A stretch of 64,000 bases of DNA from Himantopus leucocephalus (lineage: Eukaryota; Chordata; Aves; Charadriiformes; Recurvirostridae). The position numbers were made by a program, and so were the translations under genes. The DNA lies in assembly GCA_003993805.1 (NCBI GenBank), contig RSEF01000003.1:40175755-40239754 (forward strand), read 5' to 3'. Under the pieces are notes generated by a model. That model was not told the origin of the DNA, did no database searches, and was given only the letters and a program-made list of their open reading frames with translations. Positions 12,395-26,137 of this stretch are shown piece by piece (the first letter of the stretch is position 1; every line of letters begins with the position of its first letter).

Positions 12395-14389
12395 AAATTG
12401 TGCTATATTCTCTCTGCGTAATCTTTTTTTTTTTTTTGTCTCTTATTCTAGTTTGTCTCTTGCCTGCTTATCTTCATTCTCATCTTATTTTATTTTGGCT
12501 ATTTTCTCCTGTGTCTTCTTCTATTCTCTGCCACCATTCAAATGTAAGGGGCATGTATGCTAGCTTAAGGGTACAAACAAGGATTACCCTGATGACTGTG
12601 CAGCATGTAAGTTGTTATACTAATAGCCATTAGCAGAATAGAGGCTTTCAACTTAGGCTCTTCAGGGAGCTTTTTCTTTTCTCCTTTTCCTGTATTTTTA
12701 AGCCTTTATCATTTTCCAGTTCCTCCCTACAGAGTCGTAACACAGCCCACGGAGAAGGATACATGTAAATCCTTTGCTGACAGTCTGAACGCAGCGCTGG
12801 CACAGGCACTGGGACACCTGTGGCAGAGCCAGGAGGGATGGTAAGGAGGCACAGGTGCAGTTTCACAGCCTGCAGAAATGTTAGTTTCTAGTGATGATCT
12901 GTAAAAAGAGGAAAAAGTAGGTCTGACTTTCAGTACTCAAAGAAGATACCTAGGCAAAGCATTTTAAAGCTGAAACTTTATCAACTGAGTTCTTCACCCT
13001 GAAATCCATAGGAAAAGGTAATTGTCTCCTTCTACATTTGGAACTGCATTTTTTAAAGGAAAAACTTAACAGTATAACTTTTTTTCTCTGATATTCCCCA
13101 GCCAGTTCTTAGATGTTAGCTGCTTGACAGCGTTGTCTGGTACACGCAAAGCTCTGGAAAGAAAAAGAAATATCCTCCATTTTTCTCTTGTAAAGAAGTA
13201 TTATCCAAATGCTTCTTGGCAGCTGATGATAAGAGCACAGCCTGTAATACATTTCTCCAATTAATTTCAGGCAAAAAGCCAGATGTTACTGCTCTTCAAT
13301 TTGCCAAACCTATACGAGTGCTTAGATTTTGGCTATCTTTTTTTTTCTTTGACCACGACAGAGGTGGAGGGAGTCAGCATTAAGTCTTGCTGTAAGCATT
13401 TGATCACGTATGAGGTTAAAGAGAAACAAGAGCCTCCACGCTGATTCCTCTGAAGGTAAGACTTCTGCCATTTTAGTGAATTCCTCAGACTTCTACTGGG
13501 GCTAAATCATAGTTTTAGGAAATGTATCTTTACATATTCATTTAAATCAGAATTGTTTAAGTGTTTGGGGGTTTTGTGAGCTACTCTAATTTTTAGCCAG
13601 TATTATCTCTGTTACAAGTTATATTTACACCATAAAGGTGTCTTTCAAGAAGCCTTCCGCAAAGAAAAGCAATAGTTTTTTTTTAATCATGTTGTCTATA
13701 TAGCTAATGTTTTACATCTTGAGGGTAGGAACATTTTAACTGGAAGAAAAATGTAACTTGTTTTGTTTCAAACTAAAATACAAAACTGGGAATATTTATG
13801 GAAACACTTCTTTCGTGCATATATCTTAAAATATCCATAGGCTGCTGAGGAGGGAGGAAACTGTTCATAAGAAACTTTGGCCTTTTTAATAAGAAACTGA
13901 GCAGTGAATGAAGAAAAAGAATAGAATAGGCAGGGAGTGGCATGTAAGCATACAAACTGTACAGCAAAACAACGTACTTTTATCAGTAGCAACCTTCTAA
14001 GCCAGTGAGTTGGTTTGAAAGGTAATGTGAGGAAATCTGTCACAGCACTTGTAGCTTCAGCTTTAGGCAAGATATGTTTTTGTAAGCAAATGTTAGAGAA
14101 TATCTGTCTATGTGACCACGTGCACATGGAGTTTTCTTTCCATCGCTTATGTGAGGAACGTTAAAAGGAGATGGTTGTATCTGCAGCCAGATCTTCCTCT
14201 CTTTATCCTTAAACAGAGGTGTGTATCTTATTTGGTGCAATCTGCACTACCAAGCAGGTAGAGCTTTAGACCTTCCTGAGAAGTGAAGTAGAGGCTGAGG
14301 ACCCCAAAACAGGGACACGGCTTTAGTTAGTGATGGGCTGCTTTTAAGGACTGTGACTTAGGCACAGGCCTTGGGTTTGAGGCAGTTCT

Positions 14390-14485
14390 GTTGCCTAATT
14401 GCTGGACAGCTTTTGGCAAGGTACATCGTCTGTCCATGCTTCCACGCTTGTAAAAGGGATACAACAATACTGAGACATCTGAGAT
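14390..14485 (+). repeat. Ancient MIR/L3-like repeat fragment
   Basis: The order of short phrases follows the sense MIR/L3 tail: CTTTTGGCAAGGTACATC, then TCTGTCCATGCTTCC, then TTGTAAAAGGGATACAACAA, then TACTGAGA. These correspond to the family phrases cttgggcaagtcac, tctgtgcctcagtttcc and tgtaaaatggggataa. Divergence is high. Confidence 0.5.
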
Positions 14486-16484
14486 TGCCGCTGCTGTTGC
14501 TGGACCCCTCCTAATTCCTGTGTTTGCTGAGCATGCAAAGTGTTACTTACGAGTTCAGCTGCATGAATTACCCAGGATCTGCTCAGAAAATGATGACAGA
14601 TGCTAGAATTCATTTTCAGTTTGAACCGCAAATCACTTTCCCAATCCTTGCAATTGTTAGAAAACAACTCTACGGTTTCCTATAAACAAAGTTAACAACT
14701 TAATTTTCTTAATGAACAGTGTAACTTTTATCTTCTCTTTATCTTCTTGCTATCTTTCCCTCATCACACAGATTCTTCTCTTTTAGAGGCTGCATGACAG
14801 ACCCAGTAGGCAGAGTGTTAAAACTGGGAGTATATTCACTGATGTGCACCTGATTTCTGAGGTAATATAGTATATCCCACACACTGGGATTATGATTCTC
14901 CTCAGGCCCACATACATGGAAAAGCCACAGGGAAGTCCTGCCTGGTGCTTTTTTCCTGTAGCTGAGAGCAGCTAGCCGAGCAATGAAGTTGCTTTTTTGG
15001 GATAATACTGAGTGCAAGAATTGCATGTTTCCCAGTGGCAGACACATTCTGTACTATTTCTGGCCATTTCTGCTGTCTGATGGGATTTCTTGTTCGTTTG
15101 TTTTTAAGGTAATAATGTACCCTTCCAACAGTAGTCAAAAATGTAGGGCTTTTCTGGGAATTCTGCCTCAGCCTTTGAAATGCAGAATATGATGTAAAGG
15201 CCAAGCTGATACTTTAATTGCTTTATGACTCTTTCTGTCTCCATAAAATGAGTCCTATCTCTGTACAGGATACCATAAAATTTAATAACATCAATCCAGT
15301 GTTCTGAGGACGCTTTATATCATATAAAAAAACTGCTTATGCAAAATAGCTACCTTAACTTACTCTACGCAGCACTCTGCAGGAGCTCTGACAAAGCAGT
15401 ATGATCCACAGTATATCAGTAAGTGGGTTTGAAATAATGACCAGAAAGTAAAATAAAGGCTAAAAACTAACGACAAATTTATAGAGATTTATCACTTAAC
15501 TTCCTATGGGTGTCTGTGCCCGAGAGATGATTCATCTGACAAATGCCCACCAAAAAAGGATATTAGATTTTCTTTTTCTCTTCCTGTATGCGTAAAGTAC
15601 TGCTTCTCAGCAGTAATAATGGAAGCGCAGACCTTCATGTTGTTCCATAATTTGGCTTTTTCCCATGTCCTTTGAGTGTCTCCACTGAGGTGTGATCCTC
15701 TTCTATCTTGATCGGCAACTCAGTTTAAAATGGTTAATTTTCCTATACGCAAAAATTTCAATGCCTGGATCATCACGAATACTGGCACATCACACATCTA
15801 GCAGAACGGAGAAATCAGATGAAGTATTATATCACAGGATTTGAAAGCAGTGAAAAAGCTTGCTCTGTGATGAACATTCAAGCAAAGGAAAGTGTACTTA
15901 CTAAACACATTTCCTTATATTAAAACTGTTCTTTTTGCTGCTTTGCATTGCTGAAAAGGCGATGTGCTCCAAGTTACAGTTCTTAAGTTTGATGCTGTGT
16001 GGCTTTCAGTTCTAAAGCCCCATTTTGGTTATGAGAGTAGAATTAGAATTTGGTGGGCACTGAATGGTTCTTCAAAGTCTAACGTAACTTTTCATTTCCA
16101 GCGTATGGAAGGCCAACAGCAAGGCTATTACAGGGTACTTAGCTGTAACAATCACCTCCTCTGAGGAGATTGTGTTCCATAAAGAAAGCAGAGTTCTGAC
16201 TTCTTAATATTGAGAACCTCTGCAAGTTTCTTCTTCACAAAAGCCTTTGTAGCCGGTGGCTCAATTTCCAATAAATAACATTTGTAGCTTGCCTTCAAGA
16301 GCTTGGGCGGAGCAGGGGGGCAGGGAACTAGCCTCATTTTATCTCACTCTAGATACTACTTTGGACAGTGGAAAAAACATTCTGATATTTCTAACCTAGG
16401 CATGACTTTTTGGCAGGGCAATGATTTTAACACATACTATCTTCTACTTGTATTTCACCAAAGTTATGTTTGTATTTGTGTCCT

Positions 16485-16521
16485 GTATGTATGTGTGTGT
16501 TTATATATATATATATATATA
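16485..16521. repeat. TG/TA-rich microsatellite
   Basis: A TGTATGTATGTGTGTG stretch runs into about ten TA units. Confidence 0.9.
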
Positions 16522-19500
16522 AAGGCCCAAGCAAGAAAACAAACAAAACCCATGTTCTCTGGCTCTTCCATTGTTGCAATCTCCTAGACAGTTCTACTAA
16601 ATATGGCAACTTCACTATATTTTTTTCCTGACAGGTAGAAACAACAAATTCAAATCCACTTTCCCCTTGTGTGACTAGAACCTTGAGAGACATGTTGTAG
16701 CAAAACATCTCCATATGGGTGCTTTCCTTGTAGGGCATCAGTTTTGATCAACCTTGTCTTAACAAAAGATAAAATGATTTGATAATTTGAGCAAAACAGG
16801 TTCAGGAGCAATTTCTCTGACTTGCACTTCAACTTGCAGTTGAATTAGCTCATGTCGTGCTAAAGAGACAAAATCCACCCACATGTGTGACTCAGTAAAT
16901 GATCAGTGCATAGCCCTCCTTGGGGGATTGAAACCTGGATCATAAGTTCAGGGGATCCCACACACAGTTTGATAACTGAAGTGGAGGGAGCTCTGTAGGC
17001 TAGTGAGCTGGAGTATATTCAGTCTCTGTTTAAGTTACTGCTGTGACTGTTCTACAGACAGAATGAATTCAAAAGGAAGTTTTCCCATTCAATTTTTAAA
17101 GCAATCTTACCTGGGGGGTTTTTGTGTGTGGTTTTTTTTTTAAAAAAAACAAAAGATATTTTCTGGCCCTTCTGTAGTGCAAGCAAGATAAGAAGCTATC
17201 TTGCTTCCTCCAAAAGTCTTCGCATCATTTATTACTTCATGAGCTGACTTCCTGAAATAATCTCAAATAGTGTCTTCATTACAATCTTGCTAACCCACTC
17301 AGGCAGAATAAATCACCCCCTTTTGGACTGTGGAGTTTTCAGATGGTTATGATGTCTTTGTTCTGTTTAACTCAGGTCATAATAATGACGATGCCATCAC
17401 TGTGGGGGAGGAGAAAATGGTGAGCTACCTAATCTTCTTTAGGTCTATTCCTTTAAATCTTAGGTTCGAGAAGAAACCTTATGTAACAGGAGTATTTTGG
17501 TGTTCCTATGGCTGCATTTTAAGGCTGCTGGAAGTCTTCCTTCTGGAATATCAAAATTTCATACCTTTTTGCTTTTAGGTGTTTTTTTTTAGGGGAACAC
17601 TTAATTTTTTAACTGTAATCTAGACTGAAAATACAACAAAGAAACAGTAACATCTTCTCATGCTTTCAAACTAAATAAAACAACTGTTCTGTGCACTGCC
17701 TCATTGTATCTAGCTTTTGGGATGTGTATACAGGCTTCTGATGGATCTAGTTTTTTCCAAGCATTACATATCTTTCGGGAGAATTTTCAAAGCAAATGAC
17801 AAGACTGCGTGTAGTCTCAATTATTTGCAGGCATCAGACAGATCTGCCAGTGTGGATGCTACACCACATGGGCAGTAGCTCTTACTGAAACGCTACCTAC
17901 TGCATAGCCATTTCTGTGGAACACAAGCACTGGCTGCGTAGCTCATGTTCATTCAGTCTAACATGCTTATTGTATCAGAAATACATATGAAGGGGGAGTT
18001 TCCAGACGTTAATTTGTCTTTGAGGGACATGATCACTAAATTAGATTGACTTTAGCTTCTGAACAACAACAAAAAAATCCAGCTAAGAGTATCCCTTAGT
18101 AAATGGCTTTGCTTCTTCCTTTGGTTGTCCTTACCAAACATAAAAAATCAGCCCATTTCTGGCAACGTTGAATGGATTTAATGTGCAAGTATGATACCAG
18201 TGATCTGCCCGTAGTTAGGAAGTCTGACAACCACAATATGTGTATAGGCTTTTTGCACAAAGCATGCATTAAACAGTAGGTGTTTACTATCAATGTTACA
18301 ACTGCTCTGCACTGCTGCACACCTATCAATTTCTTTTATCTCCTGTACATAGCACAGAAATTTGGTTTGCTAGTCATTTGGTCATCTCTTTGTCTGAAGG
18401 TTCAAGAGCTGTGGGAACCATGCTAATGAGGAAAGAACGATATAAATCCCTTTTTTTCTCTGTTTTCCCCTTAGAAAAATATCAATCTTATTCTCCCAGA
18501 ACAGTGCAAAGGTTATAAAGGGACAATGTGCATGTAGTGCTTTAATCCGTCTAGATTTAACTGGGTTTGACTTATTTTTTTCTCTCTTACTGGTCTCAAG
18601 AGGCAAAAGATTTAGACACTTCTGAACGCTCCTTGTGAGCTTCATGCAGGCTTCAATTTTTCTGGTTCACTTTAAAAGACCACAGAGTGCAGAAAGGAAC
18701 CATCTCAGGTGGGAGGAAGGCTTAAAATAATCTGTGTAACTTCCCTTTACACAGAGAAGAATAAGAGTCTGTCAGATGCTTGGACCCAGCTACCTCTTAT
18801 CCTGTAATACAATGATTCAGGGACATAGCTATGTCCCTTGAGGTCACCTTCTGAACATGAAACTTCCTCGGAGACTGAAATGAATTGGACCAAATGAGAG
18901 TAAACTCCGAGTGTCTCCATTACTGCAGTCCTGAGAAATGTAAACCACAAATCTGTTTCTTTACCCCTCCCCCGTGCCGTGAATGTTGCAAACCTGATGG
19001 AGAGCTCCTTCAAATCTAAGACAATAAAAACAATTCCGCTTACAAAATTGAAAAATGTGTTTAAAATAAATGAAGAGAGGGAAGGGAGTTTACTGGAAGC
19101 TTAAGTGCCAATCACAGATTTATTCTAATTCATCACTTTTGTCATCCAGAGGTGGAATTCATCCCATTTAATTTCTCAAACTCTGACAGCTGTTTAAAAT
19201 CAAAAAGTCAGATTCTTCCCTGATTTGCACACAAGTCTTACTTCAGTGAACTTGTAAAGACATGAAAGACAGGACAGAACTTTATTGAGTGTGGTTTGCT
19301 CCTTAACATACTATATAGCTATGTGTCACGTTACCATGAACGCTTATATTATGCTACTGTTCCTCACAAAAAACACACATACTGTATTTTCAATAAGTTT
19401 TGTGATAAGCCTTTTAAGCAGTGAAATTTCTCAAGGCATTTATGATTTTTTTCTTTTTTAAACAACATTCCTGCAAATGTCAGTGGCTGTTAACATCTGA

Positions 19501-22500
19501 ATCAAGCTGTTCCCAGTTCATGTGACTGGAAATGGTGCCCAGAGCAAAAAAGCCAGACACTCTGACTCTTGTATAAGTACAGTCTGTGTGGAAATGCTAC
19601 TACAGAACACAAGTAGAAGTTGCTGAATCCACATCAGAATACATTTTGGCAGGAAATAAGGTAAGGTTGCATAATGACCATTTTATTAGTATTACTTTTA
19701 TTAAAGGTATGTTTTAGAAATGGTCTAAGAGCTGAGGAAAAACACGATGAGCTGCTAAATAAGGATTCTGGCCGGACACAAGGCTAACTGGCTCACATGT
19801 TGCTGGCAGTATCTGGAACTCTCCTGGGATTATATTGGAATTATCTCACAGGAAAGAAGGCTGAATTTGGGTTTTAGCTTATAGCCACCCCAGGGAGCAG
19901 TTCTGAATGGCCTTATGTTCTTAAGTGGTTTTCCACCCTCTAAGTAGAAGGAATGCCATGCGGTAACCAGCTGTGCATAAGAGTAAAGGGCATTTATAGC
20001 AATGAAGAACGAAAGAGATGAATTGAATTCTACGCATATGTGAATGAGACTCATTTGGTCGTATGGGTGGCATCAAAGACAGAAAAGTGTGCCAGTCAGA
20101 GATGGCTGGACTAGGAGCAGCTGCAGACATACGCTTGCATTTTATCTCCAAAGGTGTTAGTGTAGCTAAATATATTTCAGACACAACACATTGACATATG
20201 CACGTACTTTCAGAGGAATTGGAAGGTCTAAAAACATAGCAGAAAATATGCAGCTGAATATCTAACTGCCTATGAAGTTCCCAGTCCAGAAGACAAAAGC
20301 TTTTTTGTTGTTTTAAAAAAGTTGATCATACTTATAAGCTCAGATGAGTACCCTAAATTTCATCTGTCATTTAGGAATAAGTCTTTTTTAAGACCAAGCA
20401 CTGGATGGCCTATGGTGGGTAATTAGTGTGCATGTATTGTTAAGATACTACTTCACTGAAAGAACAAGGAACAGTAACTAGGTCCGTCTCTGCAACCTCC
20501 AGCTACCTTCACTTACTGTTACCCATGCTGTTTGCACGCTCCTGGCTACATGGAAGAAACATCTGTGGCTGCGTAACCCCCCTCCTCTCCTGTGGTGGCT
20601 TTGAGCCCTAACGCTGTTGGAAGATCTCTCAAAGCAAGCAGTAGCTACAGAATATGACAGCTGTAGTCCTTTGTACTGTTTCCCTTCTCTTTCTTCCCTA
20701 GCCTGCTTACAGTGTGTGCTTATGTAGGGGAGAGAAGTAGCTATGCCATACGTCCACCATAGTCACGGGAGGTTTTTTGCTTTGGCAGCACATTTGTAGT
20801 CCTGTGTAACTACAGGGCAGGGTCATCAGGCTGTCCATGTAACACGACTAAATTTTATTCATGGGACCCAGACTACCTCCTTGAATGGATGGATTGTTTT
20901 TTTCCTTTTCTTTCATCACAAAAGGTCTTTTCTTTCCTGTGTTCCATCAAAAGGGGATGTGGTAGGGGTAAACTAAGAAAAATAGGTGCTCAACTAATTT
21001 GACAAAGGAGGTTTATATCATGTTTCCAAAATAGCCTTGGTGTAGCGTCAAACAATTTGTACTCACCCTATCTCTGCTGGATGTGGATTTTGACTTAAAC
21101 CCAAATCCTCCAAGGAAAACATGATGAGTGCATTAAATAAATAAATAGCAGATAATGAGGTGTTACAGCAGCTCATGTTCAATCTTCCAAGATTTGCAAC
21201 TGATCTCCCTAAGCTGGATCCTTATCACTTCTAACTTGTACAAAGTTATGAGTTTTCCAGAGGTGTCAAGGGGGGTAATCTTACAAAAGACAAGAAGTTA
21301 TACCCTTAGTGTTTAAAAAAAACCCAACCAAGTAGGTGGCTCGGTACATCAGACACATTTAATCTGGTTTGGGATGATAAATGAGGTAAAAATATAAACC
21401 CAGTTTCTGTGGATATTTCTTCTAGCAGCAGAAACAGTCTGAAATATGTGCAAAAGCCACAAACTCTTGAGATAACTAATACCACATAGTCCAGTTACAT
21501 CTGTGTGCCTGTAGAAACCCCTTGTGCTCAAGAATGAAGCAGAATTCAGAAGCATCTTATATTTGAGGTTTTACTAAGAAATCTTTTTAACAGAAGAAAG
21601 TGAGATTAAACGCACTTCCGTGTAGTTCTTAGACAAATGGTTCTATGAAACAAAAATCAAGATGTGCTAGGTAAAAAATACATTTAAGTAGTGAGAACTT
21701 ATTTTAGATAACTCTGAAATAGTCTTGTAATCAATTCCAGTTATTGAAATTCTTGATGTCTACATAATGCCTGTAATGTATCTCAGTCTTAGTCATCATA
21801 AGACAACAACTCAAAAATACCCAAAACCCCAGCAATTTTCAAAGTTCATCATACTGACCATATACAATGATCAAACTTTTTTTTTTTTTTGCATTTTACA
21901 GCATAAGAAGAGAGTTTTTTCTTCCATCTGGAGTCAACAAATGTTTATATGTTCAAAATTTTAATCCTTACTGATGCTAAATTCCCTATGATGACATCTT
22001 CACATCTGAACATAAGAAAACTCCATTTCCTTGTGTTGAATGAATTTCTCTCCAATATTTTAATCATTACATTCCGATCTGGAGGTTTGTCTGCTTCATG
22101 CAACAGCCTGGGCCTTTACTATCTTTTCCATCAGAACTTTATGACTATTTCTTCAATGTTCTACTCCGTAGCACAGCAGTTTACACACCGGCTATCTTGT
22201 TAATGGAGAGTTTAAAGTTATGTTCGCTAATGCTGCCTTTACATATACTCATTATAAATATTTCAAGGCTCTCTTCTCTGCACTTATTTTCATAACAGAA
22301 CTGGAAGAGAATGTGGAATGAAACATAATCAACAAAGAATATGAATAGCTCACAGCAGACGCTATAATTAAAGGAATTTTTAAGTAACTTGACATTCTAT
22401 CTCTTTGAAACATAAGCTATGCTACATGTTAATATTTGCGTAAGGAATAGTTTTCTAGGTCATGAACAAGGTATTTCTGTCTTTCCTCTGTATGGCTTCC

Positions 22501-24463
22501 TCAGAAAGCAGCAGGCAGGATCTATTCATTTCAAGCTACACCAACTGGAGCATCAAGGGTTCTAGGACACAGCTGGAGCAGACTGTAAATGAAGGAACAA
22601 GGCAGCTGTGTCAAGATACATGTATATTTATAAATAAAGAAGACTTTTGTGTGGGTTTTGCCTTAAGGTCTCTCTGAAATCTGTGCAGTTAGGGCTTTAG
22701 TTGGCAACAAAAGCAGCCTTATTAATAAAAGTTTTGGGTTGATGCCAGTTTAAGGAACTGTAACTTTGCTGAGGACTATAGGAGCTGAAATAAAAAATAT
22801 ATCTTTTAAAAAAATTATATATATATACGGAAATCATTTTACTTCTATTTTTCAGAAAAATCTTAGATCCTGCATGCATAGATGTTTATTCACAGCTATT
22901 TCCAATTGACTTATTCCTGCCTGTATGGACAATGTGAGAACTGTGGTTTAGTGCAAAGCCATTTGACTTCCTCCCTGGGACACAGCTGGACTTTCGCATA
23001 AGAGAGAGAAATGTCAGGCTGCCAATAATGCAAAATTTCACATAGGAACATTGGACTGCTTAGAACCCTGTTATGGCATTTCAGATATTTTAGATTAGTA
23101 TTGAGTTAGAGGGGACAGAAGAAGCTTATTTGCATCTAATCAAATATTGACATAATGCTGGAAGAAAAACAAGAGCATCATGAATAGTCCATAATGGGAG
23201 TGAATAACAGTAAATTCAGTGGAGTGGAACAGAAAAAAGCAGGATGAATTGTCTGCATATATTCTGTCAAAGTTTTTCTTCCTTGTTTCTTAGACTGAGG
23301 TAAGATACTTATCTGACAAGGTGAAAATAAGTGTATTTTCTAATGTTGCTCAATACCGCTTCATCTGTAACCTTCCTATGCCTCATAAAAAAAAAAAAAA
23401 AAAGTATCAAAACAAAACAAAAAAAAACCCCACCAACCAAAACCCCAAACTTTTTCTTCTGCCATACTTACAGAGTACTTAGTGCACAGTGAGCCCTTGA
23501 TGTAGATTAGGGCTTAATGTCAATATAGATCCTGTGACAAGAGTTGCCTTCACATTTGAATTCGCACATTTGGCCACAGTATCTTGCCACAAAAGCAACG
23601 GTGGTAACGGTAAGAGTTGAAAATATAACTTAGTACCTCGATGTGAATAATTATGTGTTCCTGCAATAGGGCAGGAAAAGTCCAGCACTTTGGTATCTGT
23701 GAGTCAGCAAAGGTGTTCTTTACTCTTTCAGTGCTTGAGGACTTGTGTCATTCAAACATGAGGCTAATGTCTAGGCCCACAGTCGAGCCACTCCAGAACG
23801 AGACAGTTTGAGGCAGCGCTCTCTCATGATGTATTACAGAAAAGATTGATCTCCCATCTGTCTTCAATTTTCCCTCTGCAATTCTTCCTTTACTTTCCTT
23901 CACTTCCTTATAACACTACATTGTGATCGAGCTTTTCATGTCATATTTGTCCCATGTCAGTGACACATATGCTCTGTACTGTCCTGAACCTTTCTGTAGC
24001 TTATTGCCCTTGGCTTTGAAAGTGCTGACAGATTTAGTACTCTTTTCTTTCCCACCTTTACACTTACTTGTGTGGTGCTGTACACATGAAATCACCGCTT
24101 AATTTTATTATACCAGGATGTCTATCCACATCAAGAATCTTTCTCAAGTTCTTAATTTCTGGAAGGCTACTGATATTTGTTCAACAAATGCCCCTTCACT
24201 GCGCTGTAGTGCAAAACAAAAGCAGTGAAAGGCAGGGGGAAGTGAACAAATGTAATTGAATTAATGAGGTTATCCATGTGAGTCTACTTAGACTGTAAGC
24301 TTTCTCGGGTAGGAACAGTACGCTTGTCACGTTTTGCTTAGTGATTGGTACAACCAGTTCCAGCTTTGACTGACGTGTCTATGAGTGCAAAATGCAGCTA
24401 ACATGATAGCGAGAACACCCTGAATTACAGCACAAGATTATTTTAATTGAGTCTTACAACTCC

Positions 24464-24483
24464 AAACAAACAAACAAACAAAC
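24464..24483. repeat. (AAAC)5 microsatellite
   Basis: Five uninterrupted AAAC units. Confidence 0.9.
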
Positions 24484-25794
24484 CTCCTTGTCTAAGGACG
24501 TACATTAACCTGGATGATAGACTTGAGGAATAAAATTTCCCATTGTTTACCTCCAAGGTGTCTCCTGCAACACTGTCTGTACTGACCACTGCTAGAGGCA
24601 TGATATTAAACCAGATGTACCACCAGTCCAAATCCCAATTTTTTATTTTTTAAGATGATACATCCTGAAATATTTCAGTATCTGTGGATATTGGGAAGAT
24701 TTCTGGCATAAAGGCAAATAAATAAAGTGCCAGATTACAATGTGAATACTCTATTTAAAAGTCATGAGTCGTCTCTTGACTTTTTTTTTTTTTACTCTTT
24801 CTTTAGACTACACTAAAGTAGCCTAATGCTACTTTAGTAAAGCAAACACTTCCTGTAATAATACCCCAGGTAAGACTAAGGTGACTCAGAAAAGACCATC
24901 GGAATTTTGTTAATTGAACCTTTAATCTTTTCCTCCCCCGGTGGTGTTTTTTCCTCAGTGCCGAGTACATTATGTAAAAAACAGAAAGATAACCCCTCTT
25001 AGGGCATAATTCATCCTTCTTATTGCACTCATATACAAAAAGGTGAGCTGCTATATTGACAGTTCACACAAAGCTCTTAAAGTTAAATTTAGGGCTGCTG
25101 CTGAACATTTCAATCTGGTTTACTTGAACACCTTCCCTGAACATAGGTGAAATAAGAATGATGTATCTCGTGTCATTTGATGAGTCAAGCTGACCAGCTT
25201 GGATGTTAGGAAGGACTCCATTTTCTAAATAATTTTTTGTAAGCTCTTAATATGATGACATTGGCAAGGGTGGGGACAGAGCATAATAAAACATTTGCTG
25301 GAAAGTTTTCTTGCCAACTGTTGCATAAATCAATGCTTTGGTATTGCTTCAGGTTCCATAACTAATTTCCTAAAGCACTCTAGGCTGTGACAATTTAAAC
25401 TAAAATGTTTTGGGAGAAATTAAGACCTTGAGACGTGATGCAAGCATTGTCTGAATTATAACTCTCCACACTTTGCCATTCTTTCTCAGAATTGAAGCTC
25501 ATAGAAGTTAAATGTAATTGTTCTTAATCTCTTTTCTACGTGTTTTCTCAGTGGAAACTGTCTGCAAAAAGATAGAGAGGCAAATGTTTAATTCTTTCCT
25601 TTCTGTTTCTGACCAGCTCTGTTTGGATTGTGACACAGAAGAAGACTGGAACCCAACTCAGGGTCACCACAAAGGTGAAATGAATCTACTACGTAAAGCT
25701 AAAGGAAATTGTATAAGAATTACAGATAAAATAGATGATGAAAACCGAATGTCCTTTATGTCAGTCAGTCATGTCTTGACAATATTTGAAAGAC

Positions 25795-26137
25795 ATGGGT
25801 GTTAATGTTTAATAATGTTAACTGAGAACCAGGATAGGTGAGGTAAAAATAAAAGCAATGATAATATCCAAGCTGTAAATCTGTGTAGTAATTTCATTGT
25901 ACTTCCTACCCACATTAATGCATGAAAGAAGGCGATGTTTAGTCCTACATGCTTCCACTCATTATNATGGGTGTTAATGTTTAATAATGTTAACTGAGAA
26001 CCAGGATAGGGGAGGGAAAAGTAAAAGCAATGATAATATCCAAGCTGTAAATTTGTGTAGTAATTTCATTGTACTTCTTACCCACATTAATGCGTGAAAG
26101 AAGGCGATGTTTAGTCCTACATGCTTCCACTCATTAC
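25795..26137. repeat. 171-bp near-identical duplication around a single N
   Basis: Copy 1 (25795-25965) and copy 2 (25967-26137) start with ATGGGTGTTAATG and align end to end with about seven substitutions and no indel. One N at 25966 separates them. The divergence of about 4%, mostly transitions, is higher than sequencing error alone. Either two haplotypes were placed in tandem at an unresolved contig join, or this is a real recent tandem duplication whose junction was not resolved. Confidence 0.85.

Larger units (their letters stand above)
12395..25794. other. Upstream noncoding DNA, no gene recognised
   Basis: AT-rich intergenic DNA. It contains a MIR-like fragment near 14.4 kb, an AT dinucleotide run near 16.5 kb, an A-rich tract near 23.4 kb and an AAAC repeat near 24.47 kb. 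Scattered short open frames show no recognisable protein family. Confidence 0.6.
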
